From Apostichopus japonicus (lineage: Eukaryota; Echinodermata; Holothuroidea; Aspidochirotida; Stichopodidae), in assembly GCF_037975245.1 (NCBI RefSeq), contig NC_092581.1, forward strand, positions 2,862,001 to 2,926,000: DNA of 64,000 nucleotides. Reading direction: 5' to 3'. Of this stretch, positions 40,250-64,000 are shown piece after piece. Both the position numbers and the translations under genes were made by a program. Position 1 is the stretch's first letter; every line of letters starts with the position of its first letter. The notes beneath the pieces were generated by a model. It did not search any database. It saw only the letters and a program-made list of their open reading frames with translations, and was not told where the DNA came from.

Positions 40250-40355
40250 TCCAGAAGAAATCAGTAAGTCGCTTTGACGTCACAACCATGCCGACACTCT
40301 TCTCTATAAAATGGTTTCAATTCCTGCTTCTCCTTGTCACTTTCAGTGATCATGC

Positions 40356-40397
40356 ACTGAAGAAGAGTTAGTTTTGCTCGAAAGCTCTGCAATAACC
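40356..40397 (+). repeat. Second copy of the hairpin tail motif
   Basis: ACTGAAGAAGAG, loop, CTCGAAAGCTCTG. It shares layout with 2716-2752: GAAGA, short stem-loop, CGAAA. Next to it is a long (AT)n array, as is common at the 3' ends of retroelements. Confidence 0.4.
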
Positions 40398-40398
40398 A

Positions 40399-40402
<4 letters not shown>

Positions 40403-40473
<71 letters not shown>

Positions 40474-40526
40474 TATATATATATATATATATAATTATAT
40501 ATATATATATATATATAATTATATAT
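40403..40526. repeat. (AT)n array with AATT punctuation
   Basis: A pure AT run, then a higher-order pattern in which AATT interrupts the AT run every ~25 bp, three times. Confidence 0.95.
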
Positions 40527-41089
40527 GTAACATATGCCAATGAAAACATATGTTCTTCACAAATAGTCTGCAATTTTACAATAAGATTGATATGGGTTAA
40601 AACTGAAATAAAATAAATACAAATTTATTGAAGACTGAACTTAATACAGGAATATATATATTGACAATATGAGAAAAAGATTGTACTTACCGTCACCATT
40701 CAAATTTGACTTCAGTTGATTATACAGTCCAGTATAGAGTGCATATAGCGGTATACCATCAACAGAAATTCCTTCAAGAAAAATTTAACAACAGAGGGAA
40801 GCATACACACTTTATCATAATTTTAATATAACCAACTGACTTTACAAACGCCATGTAAGGAACCAAACAAAGGTTTATGTACGTAATTGGAGAAAAACAA
40901 AAATTTCTTAATAAACATATAGGGCCATAACAAAATGTGGATGACCTTGATGGCGTACGATGCCCATACACAGATATACTCTATATTCTAACGACACTTG
41001 CTATATAGTGTGAAATGTACATTGCTTTAATTTCCTTCAACGCAAATATAATACTGGCAAATGACACACAATACCTTAAAACAGTATAC

Positions 41090-41091
<2 letters not shown>

Positions 41092-41168
<77 letters not shown>
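41092..41168. repeat. (AT)n microsatellite
   Basis: An uninterrupted TA run of about 38 repeats. Confidence 0.97.
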
Positions 41169-41171
<3 letters not shown>

Positions 41172-42060
41172 ATATTTCACATGTCTCGCTATATACTTGT
41201 TGTCATGGTAATTTCTTATCATTATGAACGTTATCATTAATTGAGTTACCAAGTTGGTATACAGTAAATACTCGGATTTACCAGCATTTTTCTACACATT
41301 TGTACAGGTTCGATTTTAATCTTTAGAAAAATATTAGGCGTTTTACTCAATTTTACAGCACAATGACTAAAGGTTGCAGACAACTATACGCTGAGTCAGA
41401 AAAAACGTAATGTTTATGTGACTTTATGTGACTATTAAGACGCAGATATGTGGCCAAATTTCAAGGATGAGTTAAGGCAACAAATTTAATTTAATATCTT
41501 GTAGACTGTTCCAAAAAAAAACAACAAAAAAACCCAAAAAATCCCTGGTACCAGTCCAGTTTGTTTTACTATGTACCATTTCTATGTAGCATATACCATT
41601 TCTATGTACCAACTTTTTGAGTAATGAGGCTTATCTATACACAATGTCTAACACACAGATAAGTTTCTCAGATACCGCAGGAATAACACATTATTTGTAT
41701 GACCTCAATGAATATCATGTTTGCAATATGCAGCACAAATTGATCATCAGCTAATGGAAAGGGTGATTTGTTGTTCACATCTATAGTATAAAGTATAAGC
41801 CTAGGCCTTGTTCACATCTATAGTATAAAGTATAAGGCCTTGTTCACATTGGAGGATTTGAATCCCTGCTCTAGATCAACGTTCCACTGTGAACGCTCTC
41901 CTACGCAGGATCTGAACTCGAGATCTTGATAACCCCCTCCCACCGCTCCCTCCCTCCATCCCGCCCGCCCTCCCCTCCCCTCCCCTCCCGCCCCCCCCCC
42001 CATTCGGGTGAGATCAGATTCGGAGCTCATACAACGCAGTTTGTGCATTCGTGTATGTCT

Positions 42061-42430
42061 CAGTGGCGTAGGAAGGTACTTTTGAGTGGGGGGGGGCTGA
42101 AGACTGATGGCCGGCCTGGGGAGGGGTCTAAGGGGAGGGGTGTCCCCCTCCCCTTTGGAATTGTTTGCATTTCCAGGTAGCCTCAGATGCAATTTGGTGC
42201 AATATAGCACACTTCAACACCCACTCCATTTTGTAAACTTAATTTTGTATTTTCACCAGGCCTTAGATGCAATTTGGTGCTCCAAATGAGATTTTTTTTT
42301 CATTTGGAAATGAAAAAGGGGTTTTCTGACTTGCGAAGCGGGGGGGGGGGAGGGCGGGATGATACTTCCGCCCCTCCACATTTTCCACTGGGGGGCTGGC
42401 GCCCCCCAGCCCCCGGTTCCTACGCCCTTG
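42061..42430 (+). mobile_element. Copy 1 of a ~365 bp MITE (CAGTGGCGTAGGAA ... TTCCTACGCCCTTG)
   Basis: The ends CAGTGGCGTAGGAA and TTCCTACGCCCTTG are inverted. The body carries the duplicated pair GATGCAATTTGGTGC (twice) around CACTTCAACACCCACTCC, and a GGGGGGCTGGCGCCCCCC hairpin near the right end. Two reverse-orientation copies are at 59624 and 61570. The 8-bp flanks here (GTATGTCT and ATCAGTCT) match only partly, so this is likely an older insertion. Confidence 0.85.
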
Positions 42431-42849
42431 ATCAGTCTGATCCGAGATCAACTATAACGCATTGTTCTGTTCTGTTCGAGCGAGCGAGAATTAAACAAAG
42501 GGGTAGCCAACAGTATAAAGTAGCTGAAATGATGCGCTTTTAAGCCATATTTAACTATCATAAATATTCGAAAGGTCTGATATTGTAAGATGTTGATATA
42601 ATTTAGCACTGTAATTTTAAGTAGCCTTGGCCTACTGCTAGGCTAACTGGCTCATCGTAGTATTAGTAGTATAGTAATGTACTTAGACAATCGGCCTATA
42701 GCTGTGCAAGTCACATGCGCGCGCTCCAAAGCTTTTCTAACGTGTACGTTTGACCGGCACAGTAGTCCCCTAACCGTTAAGTACGGGTTTATTGACCGAA
42801 GCAGTGCATTTATCGCAGGATGCTAGTGGAAAATCTAAGCAGTCTTTGG
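42431..42849. other. Intergenic, nothing recognised
   Basis: No exon or repeat is supported here. Confidence 0.5.
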
Positions 42850-43262
42850 TTGGTTAAAATTGGTATAAATTCGACTTAATGGTACCAAATATGCGATTTT
42901 ATGGTACCATAAATTCGACTTACTGGTACTACCATAAATTCGACTTAATGGTACTACCATATATTCGATTTAATGGTACTACCATATATACGATTTAATG
43001 GTACAATCAATTCGATATAATGATACCATATATTCGATTTAATGGTACCATATTTTCGATTTAATGGTACCATCAATTCGATATCATGGTACCATGTATT
43101 CGATTTAATGGTACCATATATTCGACTTAATGGTACCATATAATCGATATCAACTCCTATTTGATTGGCTGGAATTAAATGTATACCATGTATTTCGAAT
43201 ATATGGTACCACATATGCGAATTAAAGGGTACCATAAATTCCAATATATGGTACCATAAATT
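42850..43262. repeat. Minisatellite of ATGGTACCAT / TTCGATTTA units
   Basis: About 17 imperfect units of 20-25 bp alternate a palindromic ATGGTACCAT with TATTCGATTTA or ATTCGACTTA. GGTACC recurs throughout. The repeat is open on the minus strand for 96 codons because its period is near a multiple of three. I regard that reading frame as a by-product. Confidence 0.9.
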
Positions 43263-44105
43263 GTTGAATTTTGTCCACTTTGGCCAACCATAGACGACGA
43301 CATCAAGAGAGCAGTATGCAAGATTGGGTGTTGCAACTTTGGAATGTATGTCATTCTATTCATAGTGACGAAATCAATTGTTCTTGGGAAAATATTTGGG
43401 CACCTGAACGTATACAGAACAATAGAAGGGAATATAGCACTAGTTCCCGTTTTGATAAACAAACCTATTTGAGGGTTTTTCAATCTTTCCCCCCTCCCGA
43501 CTGGAAAAGGCTAACCATTTATACATATACAAAAACTAAAAACCTGATCAATTCAAATACAATTGTACAACTTTTACGCTTGGTCGAACTTGAAGTAGGT
43601 TACACCCTTTTGAAATTTGTAAAGGTGTTTGATCAAAGTAGACCAAGTTTACACGTTTGAAACCATATTTGGCTATTCTCAAGTCAACTACATTATAGTT
43701 TCCAGGGAGGTTTTTGTCAGAAGGCTATTACTGAACATACAGAATGACAAAAGTTCATGATGCAGATATCAATATGACCATATGGATTTAAAGTGTGAAA
43801 TTTTACAATAATTGGTAAGTTTTTAGTTGCTTTTAATATTTTCTTCTTTCTTCTGTCTTTTCATTATTAATATTATTTTTCTCTCTTGCTGTGAGAGACT
43901 GAAATTAGGTTCAGCCATGAAACTACCAGGAATTTTTGGATGATTCTTTGCAAAAAAAATCTTTGTTATTTTATTTATTGTTATTATATCGATTTGCTTA
44001 TAAGCCAGGGCGAAAGGGGACATTATTTTACAGGTTCGAAATTCAACTGGCAGCGCTGGGGACTTTGGAACAAGGGACAACTACGTAAAACTATGTGGAA
44101 CTATA
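43263..44105. other. Intergenic, one unsupported open frame
   Basis: A 129-codon open frame (43271-43660, +) lacks recognisable domains and splice context. Nothing else is seen. Confidence 0.4.
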
Positions 44106-44501
44106 CATAGGCGTAGGAGGCAGGGTGCTGGGGGGGGGGCTGCAGTCCCCCCAACCAAAAACTTTTGTGAAAATTCGGGCAATATATGCTGAGAATTTTT
44201 CGGGCACCTACTGAGAGAAAAATAATTTGCTATGTGTTTTTTAATGGTTAAACTGATATTATTATGATCATTAATATTGTAACGACTTTCCCAATAATTC
44301 TAACCAATATGAAAGGGTTATACATCGGCAAATGATTGTATGTTATTGGCATGCGATGTAATAACCGACGCATGCCTATATGATGTGCACATAAACATGT
44401 TGAACGCGCGCGGAGCGTGCGAAAAAGTTTGGTAATATTTTTCGGGCAAGTCGTTACAGCCCCCCCCCCCCCCCCAATCAAATTGGGCTCCTACGCATAT
44501 G
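44106..44501. mobile_element. hAT-like MITE (CATAGGCGTAGGAG ... CTCCTACGCATATG)
   Basis: The imperfect inverted ends CATAGGCGTAGGAGGC and GGGCTCCTACGCATATG are flanked by the perfect 8-bp duplication GAACTATA (44098-44105 and 44502-44509). G- and C-runs adjoin both ends. No transposase is present. Confidence 0.9.
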
Positions 44502-44509
44502 GAACTATA

Positions 44510-46021
44510 CCAACTTTGTAGAACTGTTTTGCTTTATTCTTTATCTAGAAGTCGGGAGGACATGCTTTTCTCGCGGAAAGGGTACCGTGAGAAGAGTCTT
44601 TAAAGAAACAGCTTAATTAGTTTGGTCGTCAACCTTCCAAAACTAACATTGCGATTGATCAGACAAACTTAAAAGGTATACTTGCCGAGGATTTCAACCA
44701 AATGAAAGTTCAAGAGTAGGTATACTTGAATAACCCAAGGCATTCATGTCATTTCGGACACTTTTTCATAGTGCATTTTCGTAGTAAAAGCTTATATGGA
44801 AATTACAAAAAGTTTGGACTTTTTGTATTCCTATTTTATTGATATCTTCAAATGAAACTTATCAATCGTAAAGCTTATCATCTCTTTTGATATGAGAATT
44901 TGGTATAAATCTGCGTAAGATAAACAAAATATCAACATCAATAACTCAATAATTTGCTTTATTAAATATGTATGTTATGTCGGCCATGCAGAATCCAACA
45001 ATTGTATGCCGGATTTAACGTGACGTCACAGCTTTTCCCTCTTCTGAGTTCCGATTCAGAGTCGATAGTATAGTTAACATATGGATAGTAAGAACCAACA
45101 AAACAGCACAGAAACGATGAGAACTATAGTTAGGGAAACAACGTACGTGGAAAATATAGTTCTGGCATCATTATATTTAGCAATATATACTGCCGATTCA
45201 GCAATATAAACTTCCAAGTCCTCATCTTTAAGTTGAAGAGGTTGGGGGGGGGGGGGGTTCTTGCATAAAAAACTTCACGGTATTAAAAATAAACATTGGA
45301 AGACCAGAATGACTGTTATTATTTGTAGTTTGCTTTTTTTGTGACCAAATTGGACAAAATATCATCGATAATTTTTCTTCGGTGTATTTTATCTCTGGTT
45401 CACGACAGGTTTGTAGGACGGAACTATAACGGCGGTGCCTATTACAGTCAAAATGTTCTTAATCGACACTAGCATTTCAATAAGATAGAATAAAGGGGGG
45501 GGGGGACAGTCCCGACGTATGTCATTCCTGTATAGCCATGAATGAGTATATGATATCTTTATACATCTCATATATATCAGTGTTACATCTCTGTAGATAT
45601 GATTTATGATAATTAACATGAATTCAGGCATAAACAAAAATTAATTTTGAAATGTTGTAAACTGTTAAAAAAACAAAGCCCTGATGTCGATCAGGGTTGT
45701 ATTTCTACACGGCTTATTATTATTTGTTTTATAGAAATGATCATTTTGTTATCTGAGACTCATCCATTTAAAATGACTGGACTACTAAGTCTATCACATG
45801 CACGGACCATTAGATCAGGGAGCTGCGGATTGTGTGCAAAAGCTACACACTTTCAATGTCGCTATAGGATATAGTATTTCATCCGTGGTAAATCAATCGT
45901 CCAGATTTGAATTAGTATGTAGGAAAATAAGAGCAATTAGAAAACAAAATGGAGGCTGGGTGACTAGTAAACACCCCAGTGAGACTTTCTGTCTTCTTTC
46001 ATTCACATAGGCACTATTGAC
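44510..46021. other. Intergenic upstream of the Calx-beta gene
   Basis: No exon is recognised. A G-run of about 15 lies at 45243-45257 and a second at 45495-45504. The promoter and any 5' UTR exon of the downstream gene should be in or before this stretch, but no clear element is visible. Confidence 0.45.
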
Positions 46022-58142
<12,121 letters not shown>

Positions 58143-59623
58143 TTCGAGTTCGTCAACGCATCGTGACTTTCATCGGATCGGAAGGAACGTAAAAAAAGAA
58201 GTGTTAACAATGGGAACTTTACTCAGATTATTCAATACATGGATGGACAGGCGACTATTCCGTCCGTTAACATTAAACGAATTCACCATCTTTCATATAT
58301 ACTGGAGCGTCCAAAATACACCCACCCATGCATGCATCCCCGGACACCTCATTCTGGTATAAATGACTGCATTGGACGGAATCAACAGTTGGGAATAATC
58401 ATCTGTCGATCCGTTGTATCTCCATGATTGTAGATATGAGTGGATGTTTTAAATTATTTTTGTAATATTTTTTGGGGGTATTATTTCTGAATTTTAATCT
58501 TAATATTTTCTACTGAAATCGACCCCTCCCTCTTTTTTGTTGCTTCTTCACTCCGTCCTGGTCTCTTGTCCCTCTCCATCTTCTAAGAATGGGATTGGTG
58601 TAGGGTGTTGCACAGGATCCTTCGTATACCATTCCCTCCGGCTACATTAATCGCCGATTAAAGTAGCTGTTTTCATTTGGTCAACATTTTTTGACCGAAC
58701 TAACAAAAGTTTATAGGAAATGACTTAAAATATCTTTCAATGTACCTAAGTAAGACACACACCCACAGGAGAGAATAACTGATGAATGATGATTCGGTTC
58801 TTGTCACATTTTCAAAATCAGTGAAAAATCACATAATTTTTTTTATTTCTATTTCTTTTCGTTATTCTGGTTAAAAGTATCGGTCAAAATTGTATTTTTT
58901 TGATATTCTTTTAAGATAAGTGGAAGCAAAACCTTCTTTTGTGGTTTATATATGGAAAGAATAGAAAGATGTAGTAGAATTAATTTATTGATGTCAGAAA
59001 AAAACCTCCGAAGACTTAATTATAATTAACACTTTTATCTAATTTCTCTTGCCACAAAATGTTCTTAATGGTTTCGTTTATTTCTTCGTTTTTCTGTTTG
59101 TTTTGTTTGTTTTTGGTTGTTTAAAAAGATATCCTCCATCCTAATATAATATTGCTGTTTCTGTGCAAGCATTGAGTAAAATGTTTTTTAGTATTTGTTA
59201 ATATTTTTCTTATATCTTTCGTTTTGGTGCTTGAAAAAATATGAAGAAAAAGAGTTAACGTTTAAATTTACTTTCTTGCAGCTGAATGTTAATTTATCGT
59301 AGCCTAACTTTATTTTCTTTTAATTAGTATACATAGTAACTTGTAAAGGTGACTTCAGGTATGCCGGTATAATTATTAAAATATAACAGAACTGCAGGTT
59401 CGAAATATAGGAGTTGGTCCAAATCATGCCTCCTACCTATTTTGTTCAATTTTTTTCGGTTATAGAAGAAGCAACACAACCACAAAAGTGAATACGTTGC
59501 ATAGAAATATGAGTGATGACACGGTCCTCCCCCTCCCCTTTCCCCTCCCCCTTCCCCTCACCCAATATCATGCCGCGGTTAAACAAGGTAATAATTTCAC
59601 TGTGGAGAGGTCAAGGTCTTACA
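58143..59623. other. 3' UTR and intergenic, nothing else recognised
   Basis: The 3' UTR of the Calx-beta gene must begin here. I see no clear AATAAA close to the stop. A short CCCCTCCCC tract lies at 59527-59560. Confidence 0.5.
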
Positions 59624-59988
59624 CAAGGGCGTAGGAACCGGGGGGCTGGGGGCGCCAGCCCCCCAGTGAAAAATATGGAGGGGCGGAAGTATCATTCCGC
59701 CCCCCCGGTTCGCAAGTCAGAAAACCCCTTTTTCATTTCCAAATGAGAAAAAAATCTCATTTGGAGCACCAAATTGCATCTAAGGCCAGGTGAAAATACA
59801 AACTTAGGTTTACAAAATGGAGTGGGTGTTGAAGTGTGCTATAGTGCACCAAATTGCATCTGAGGCCACCTGGAAATGCAAAAAATTCCAAAGGGGGAGG
59901 GGGACACCCCCTCCCCTTAGACCCCTCCCCCAGACTGGCCATCAGTCTTCAGCCCCCCCCCACTCAAAAGTACCTTCCTACGCCACTG
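59624..59988 (-). mobile_element. Copy 2 of the ~365 bp MITE, intact with 8-bp TSD
   Basis: The ends CAAGGGCGTAGGAACC and CTTCCTACGCCACTG are flanked by the perfect duplication GTCTTACA (59616-59623 and 59989-59996). The orientation is opposite to the 42061 copy. The 8-bp TSD and CA...TG ends place the family in hAT. Confidence 0.92.
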
Positions 59989-59996
59989 GTCTTACA

Positions 59997-61133
59997 TCAT
60001 TCCGGTTACTAAAGACATAAGAAAGTCTTATTGAGATGTCATGGAACGCTACCTTATTTGATATTTGTTTTCATTTTCTCATATTTCCCTAGGTTTTTGT
60101 TTTCACTAGCAGTAGCCACGTCGTGTCCCGCTTTTCAATTATGTCACCAAGCCCCCTTTTTTGCACTGTCTGTTTATCCCATAATTTTTCTCGGCCCCCT
60201 TCACCCCACTCCTTGGTCAGGCCAGATCTCACAGACGATACATCGTGATTATAGCGCGGTTCACTAACATAGCTTAGAGAGTACCATTTATCTGAAACGC
60301 GTAAAGATTTTGCTCACTGACGGCGGACAGAACCCACCACATTCTCTCAGCTTCGTATAGCATTTTCTCCAATTATTTAACCCTATCATGAGTGTCTCGA
60401 TAGAAGTTTATCTTCGATGATGAAAGAATTCATCCCAAAGCTTTGATGTTATAAGCCATGCCTGCATAAGACCCAAACAGTGTATAGGTAGGCCTAATCA
60501 CACCGAATTGTTTGGATCGTCTCTTCACTTTAATTGCATTTAGTTTCCTAAGATTCTTTTTATACAAAACAACCATTTCGAATTCTTTTCTTTAGAGGCA
60601 GAAAGGCTCTGTGATGAGTATTATGGAGAGGGCTAATAGTGTTTTACCTCACTTCGCTCCCCCTGAACCCCTTCTGGGTCATCACCCACTTCCTCGATTG
60701 CGATCGGCGGGAGGGGACGGTAGGGGAGGTGGACAGTGCTAAAAACGGTGCCACGTTACCAAGGGTAAGCTAGGTGTGTAAGTGTATAGGTGTAGGGTTA
60801 AGTGTAGGGTCAGTGTCGTCTTTGTTATTAATCCAGTTTGGGGGTAAGTTTTTATTTTTTTGGCTGGAAAATTAAAAACGGCACCTTACAGAATCGAATA
60901 AACATGATATAAACATTCTGTAAAACATTGGTAGTTTAAAACTGACAAAAATGGCAATTTTATAGCGATGACAACCCTATACAATGTTTAGACGCGATTT
61001 AGGCCTATATAAAGCAAAACGCAAACTAGATGTATATATGAGGAGTTTTTCCTTTTCTCCAAATCAGGCAATTATCTCGCCTATATTACTAACGACGAAC
61101 CAACTAAAGCCCATATCACTTCAATCTATATAG
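59997..61133. other. Intergenic, nothing recognised
   Basis: No exon is supported. A short GTGTAGGGTTAAGTGTAGGG direct repeat lies near 60785-60810. Confidence 0.45.
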
Positions 61134-61389
61134 GGGCATACAACCGGTCGGAGGTGAGGTTGCATTTGGGATGAACTCTACTAGTTTCAGTGGAGTCGGT
61201 TTCTACGAAGACATTCTCCTGGCCTCCGAATCAGTCACGGGAGACAACATGACGTATCACGTGTTCAAATACGGGGAGAACGTCGTAAGCTTCAGTATCA
61301 TCAACAGATCATCACATCATACTCCTGTATCCCAACACACAACACACCACACACAACACACATTGTTTTCTCTTCAAACGCCAAGTTGA
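61134..61389 (+). CDS. Candidate exon A of an unknown gene (partial)
   Basis: A possible acceptor atctataTAG precedes an open frame reading IQPVGGEVAFG, SGVGFYEDILLASES, MTYHVFKYGENVVSFS. A possible donor GTAAGC lies at about 61289, otherwise the frame ends at 61387-61389. The block resembles the 62.4 kb frame (GVGF-x-[DE]-D-x-LL-x-SES, then H-V-x-x-YG). A very weak resemblance to farnesoic acid O-methyltransferase-like domains (D-x-x-x-ALS...Y...N-x-x-S-x-I-R) was noted. Function is unknown. Confidence 0.4.
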
Positions 61390-61569
61390 TCTCAGCACCC
61401 CGTAATCATAATCATAACATAAATTTGCTCGAAGGGGAGGGGAACACTGACCCCTTACCCCTCCGGTTCGGACTCGCTCCATCAGGACATGTGATGGCTA
61501 ACGGATAATTTGACTCCTCTCAAATAACCAACAAGGACCCGCACCCTTGGTGCCTTGTATATGACCTAT

Positions 61570-61889
61570 CAAGGGCGTAGGAACCGGGGAAAAATATGGA
61601 GGGGATGAAGTATCATTCCGCCCCCCCCCCCCCCCGCTTCGCAAGTCAGAAAACCCCTTTTTCATTTCCAAATGAAAAAAAAATCTCATTTGGAGCACCA
61701 AATTGCATCTAAGGCCAGGTGAAAATGCAAAATTATTTACAAAATGGAGTGGGTGTTGAAGTGTGCTATATTGCACCAAATTGAATCTGAGGCCACCTGG
61801 AAATACAAAAAAAATCCCCCTTAGACCCCTCCCCCAGGCCGGCCATCAGTCTTCAGCCCCCCAATCAAAAGTACCTTCCTACGCTACTG
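61570..61889 (-). mobile_element. Copy 3 of the ~365 bp MITE, internally shortened
   Basis: It starts CAAGGGCGTAGGAACC and ends CTTCCTACGCTACTG. The flanks share GACCTAT. Parts of the G-rich hairpins near both ends are deleted compared with copy 2. Same orientation as copy 2. Confidence 0.88.
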
Positions 61890-62352
61890 ACCTATCAATC
61901 TGAAACTTCTTTCGGCACCCCAGGTGCTCTAACTATGACTTCTTTTAACAACGAAATACTGTTCTGACCAACACATTTTATCAGTTGTTATCCGATTATA
62001 TACTGTAGCCTGTTGTCATTATAGTTATTTTCAATGCTTTTCTCTAAGTTGGTGCCAGGATCCTTTGGTGTGTATTGATGCAGATAACGATTAAATTTCT
62101 TTTGGCTTCTCCCTTCGCTAAACACTTTTATACAATAAATTCTCCGCATTATATATGTGCGTTCATTTTAGTCGTCTGGGTTATGGTGGACTGGCTCGAC
62201 TCTACAATATCATTATACAAAAAAAAAAAAAAAAAAAAATCACGAGAAATCTGGTACATGGCATGTAGTGGACGTTAGTCACAGTCTTGCTAGAAATAAA
62301 ACTCACTTCATTATTTCCGCATCTGAAAGGGTCTCCGGGTTTATTAAAACAC
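61890..62352. other. Between the candidate exons: nothing recognised
   Basis: A poly(A) run of about 20 lies at 62220-62239. No repeat family or exon is identified. Confidence 0.45.
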
Positions 62353-62499
62353 TTCAAAAATGTAAACACTGTAAATTGTGGAGTTGGATTCGTTGACGAT
62401 TTCCTCTTGTTATCCGAATCGGAAGATAACGGCCTGAATCACGTGATTCTTTATGGATTCTTTATGGGGAGGGAAGTTCCTATCACCACCTTGTGGTGA
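62353..62499 (+). CDS. Candidate exon B, diverged relative of candidate exon A (partial)
   Basis: The open frame reads NCGVGFVDDFLLLSESEDNG, then LNHVILYGFFMGREV, and stops at 62499. It aligns with candidate exon A over about 30 residues without the flanks aligning in DNA, suggesting old tandem duplicates. Splice sites are unclear, so it may be a pseudo-exon. Confidence 0.35.
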   Translation, partial: FKNVNTVNCGVGFVDDFLLLSESEDNGLNHVILYGFFMGREVPITTLW

Positions 62500-64000
62500 C
62501 GGGGTAGTGTGCGTGCGTTTGCTTGTGTATAGGCTATATATATATATATACTTACCTCCATGGGTATTCCGTATCGCGCCAACTTATCATGTCACGGTAT
62601 AATAATGTGCACTTCGTAATTAAATCCGTTTAATTACTAGAGTCAGTTTGGATTTTTTCCTACGCCTTCAAACCTGAATAATATGCCTTAAATTAAGTGC
62701 CATTCACCAGTGATATGGTCGAACGGATAGTTACAATAGCATCACCTACACAAAACCCTATAGCATCGTGGGAGGTCGTTTTATTATAGGCTCGCTAAAG
62801 TAATATTGGAATTTCAATTCCACTGTTTTTCATTCCCTGTTTGCACCTCCGAAAGGAGGGTCTATACCAAACAAATCCGAAATGTGCTCAAATTGTCAAT
62901 TGAAGAGAAGTACAGGTGTCTTCAAAATTTGAGCTTTTCTATGTATGTGACTGAACTTTTGATCAATTTATATGAGTAAATAGAGTCTAAAGTAGCTAAC
63001 CCTTTTATTTTATATTTTATTTTCCCTTTATTTCCTTTTGTTTGTATTATTTTAACTAAGGTTTCTGTGTGGTAAAGAGCGAAGCTTTTTTCTACTCTTT
63101 TGTATTAATTCGTTTAAATTCTTATTTATAAAAAAAAAAGCTGTATAATATATCTATAATATGCTTCTTTTTGATATGACAAGTCACACTTTCTATACTT
63201 GCTACAGGAAAAGAAGAACATTCTATAAACCGTCCTTATTCGGTGAAGATTATGTGTAAGTTTCCATACCATGACCGCTTCAAACTAATCTAAAACAGCA
63301 GAAAGTTATACACTACAAAGACCTTATATTTTCGCATCAGAGTCATCTCAAGACATTGATAATAAAAAAGGCTTTATAATTCTTTAAATCGCGTTCAATT
63401 CTCCCATATTTTACATCATCAGTAATTGATCTCAAATTTTTATATATTGACCCCCCCCCCAAGAAAAAAATATGATGATAACTGGAAACGCCCCCTCCCC
63501 CCCCAAAAAAAAAGTCAACCTCACTATCCCGAGACACGAAGAATGTAATATAAAATGTCCTTAAGACGGACGTACGTCTAGTTACATAAGTCCCAGGGTA
63601 CGAATCAAATTATTTGATTTCGTAATAGCCACTGTGTTTAATTTTCTTTTTGTGAAATACTTTGGTATCTTCTCAATAACTTAATTCACTCATTGGTGTT
63701 TAGTCATGCATAAATACGCAATCAGCTATGATAGATCCCTCGGCTTATTTATCTACAGTAGTTTTTTCTTCTTTTATCTTCTTCTCTTTCTTCTTCTTCT
63801 TCTTCTTCACATTCTTTTACAACCTCTCTTGCGGCTCTTCTATTTTGGCAAGAGGGAGCGTTTTAAGATCAGCATTCCATTTAAGCTTCTTAGAAGTGAA
63901 AGGCATGAAAGGTTTTTTTCTTCTTAGTTTGAGGATAATGAAAAGTCACTATTAAGAGCCACACCTTTATAGGTCTAGACCGTTTCTACATAGGCGTAAT
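62500..64000. other. Right end of the window: nothing recognised
   Basis: Short (AT)n at 62536-62551, C-runs at 63452-63461 and 63491-63504, and a CTT-rich tract at 63766-63812. No exon is supported. Confidence 0.5.

Larger units (their letters stand above)
38756..42060. other. Intergenic between the enzyme gene and the Calx-beta gene, left part
   Basis: The enzyme promoter should lie in the first few hundred bases; I see no clear TATA or initiator. The rest holds the AT repeats and tail motif listed separately. A 35-bp tandem duplication (GTTCACATCTATAGTATAAA core) lies at 41775-41850. No exon is supported. Confidence 0.5.

Noticed and set aside
41818-42210. 130-codon minus-strand frame and its plus-strand partners near 42.0-42.5 kb
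   Set aside because: They lie across MITE copy 1 and C-rich tracts; similar frames recur in the other MITE copies.
42954-43244. 96-codon repeat protein on the minus strand
   Set aside because: The frame follows from the minisatellite period; units vary in length so that the repeat does not keep one protein register.
43271-43660. 129-codon open frame next to the GGTACC minisatellite
   Set aside because: No domain, no splice context and ordinary AT-rich composition; a chance frame is the simplest reading.

Overview
This is intron-rich, AT-rich eukaryotic DNA from a metazoan, most likely a marine deuterostome such as an echinoderm. The reasons are short GT-AG exons with long introns, a GOPC orthologue, tRNA-derived SINEs, a THAP-bearing P element, many small TIR elements of hAT type, long (AT)n arrays and frequent G homopolymers. 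The species is an inference. No prokaryotic system, operon or CRISPR array is present.

Three genes can be reconstructed at splice-site resolution. (1) + strand, 3013-16405: the last three coding exons of GOPC (PIST/CAL), a Golgi PDZ adaptor. Its 5' exons lie outside the window. (2) - strand, 38755-25140: a complete eight-exon gene for a PLP-dependent D-cysteine desulfhydrase / ACC-deaminase-like enzyme of about 363 aa. (3) + strand, 46022-58142: a type I membrane protein of about 513 aa. It has a signal peptide, a Thr-rich stalk made of triplicated micro-exons, Calx-beta-type modules, one transmembrane segment and a short tyrosine-containing tail. I do not recognise it as a named protein. Two diverged exon-like blocks at 61.1 and 62.4 kb may belong to a further gene.

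Between and inside the genes the DNA is dominated by mobile elements. GOPC's large intron carries a 3 kb repeat built of ~400 bp units full of AGGTCA half-sites. The enzyme gene's last intron holds a nested set: a hAT-like element (26097-30768) whose target-site duplication covers the exon 7 splice donor, containing a P element (26149-29571, 8-bp TSD, THAP exon), itself containing two more TIR elements. Another intron of the same gene holds a 22-bp, TSD-flanked stub of the same P family that looks like an excision footprint. Further hAT-type elements lie at 22461, 38211 and 44106. Three copies of one ~365 bp MITE lie at 42061, 59624 and 61570. Two tRNA-derived SINEs and several micro- and minisatellites complete the picture.

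The three genes have no evident functional link. All coordinates and splice sites were read by eye from reading-frame continuity and consensus, without transcripts or database searches.
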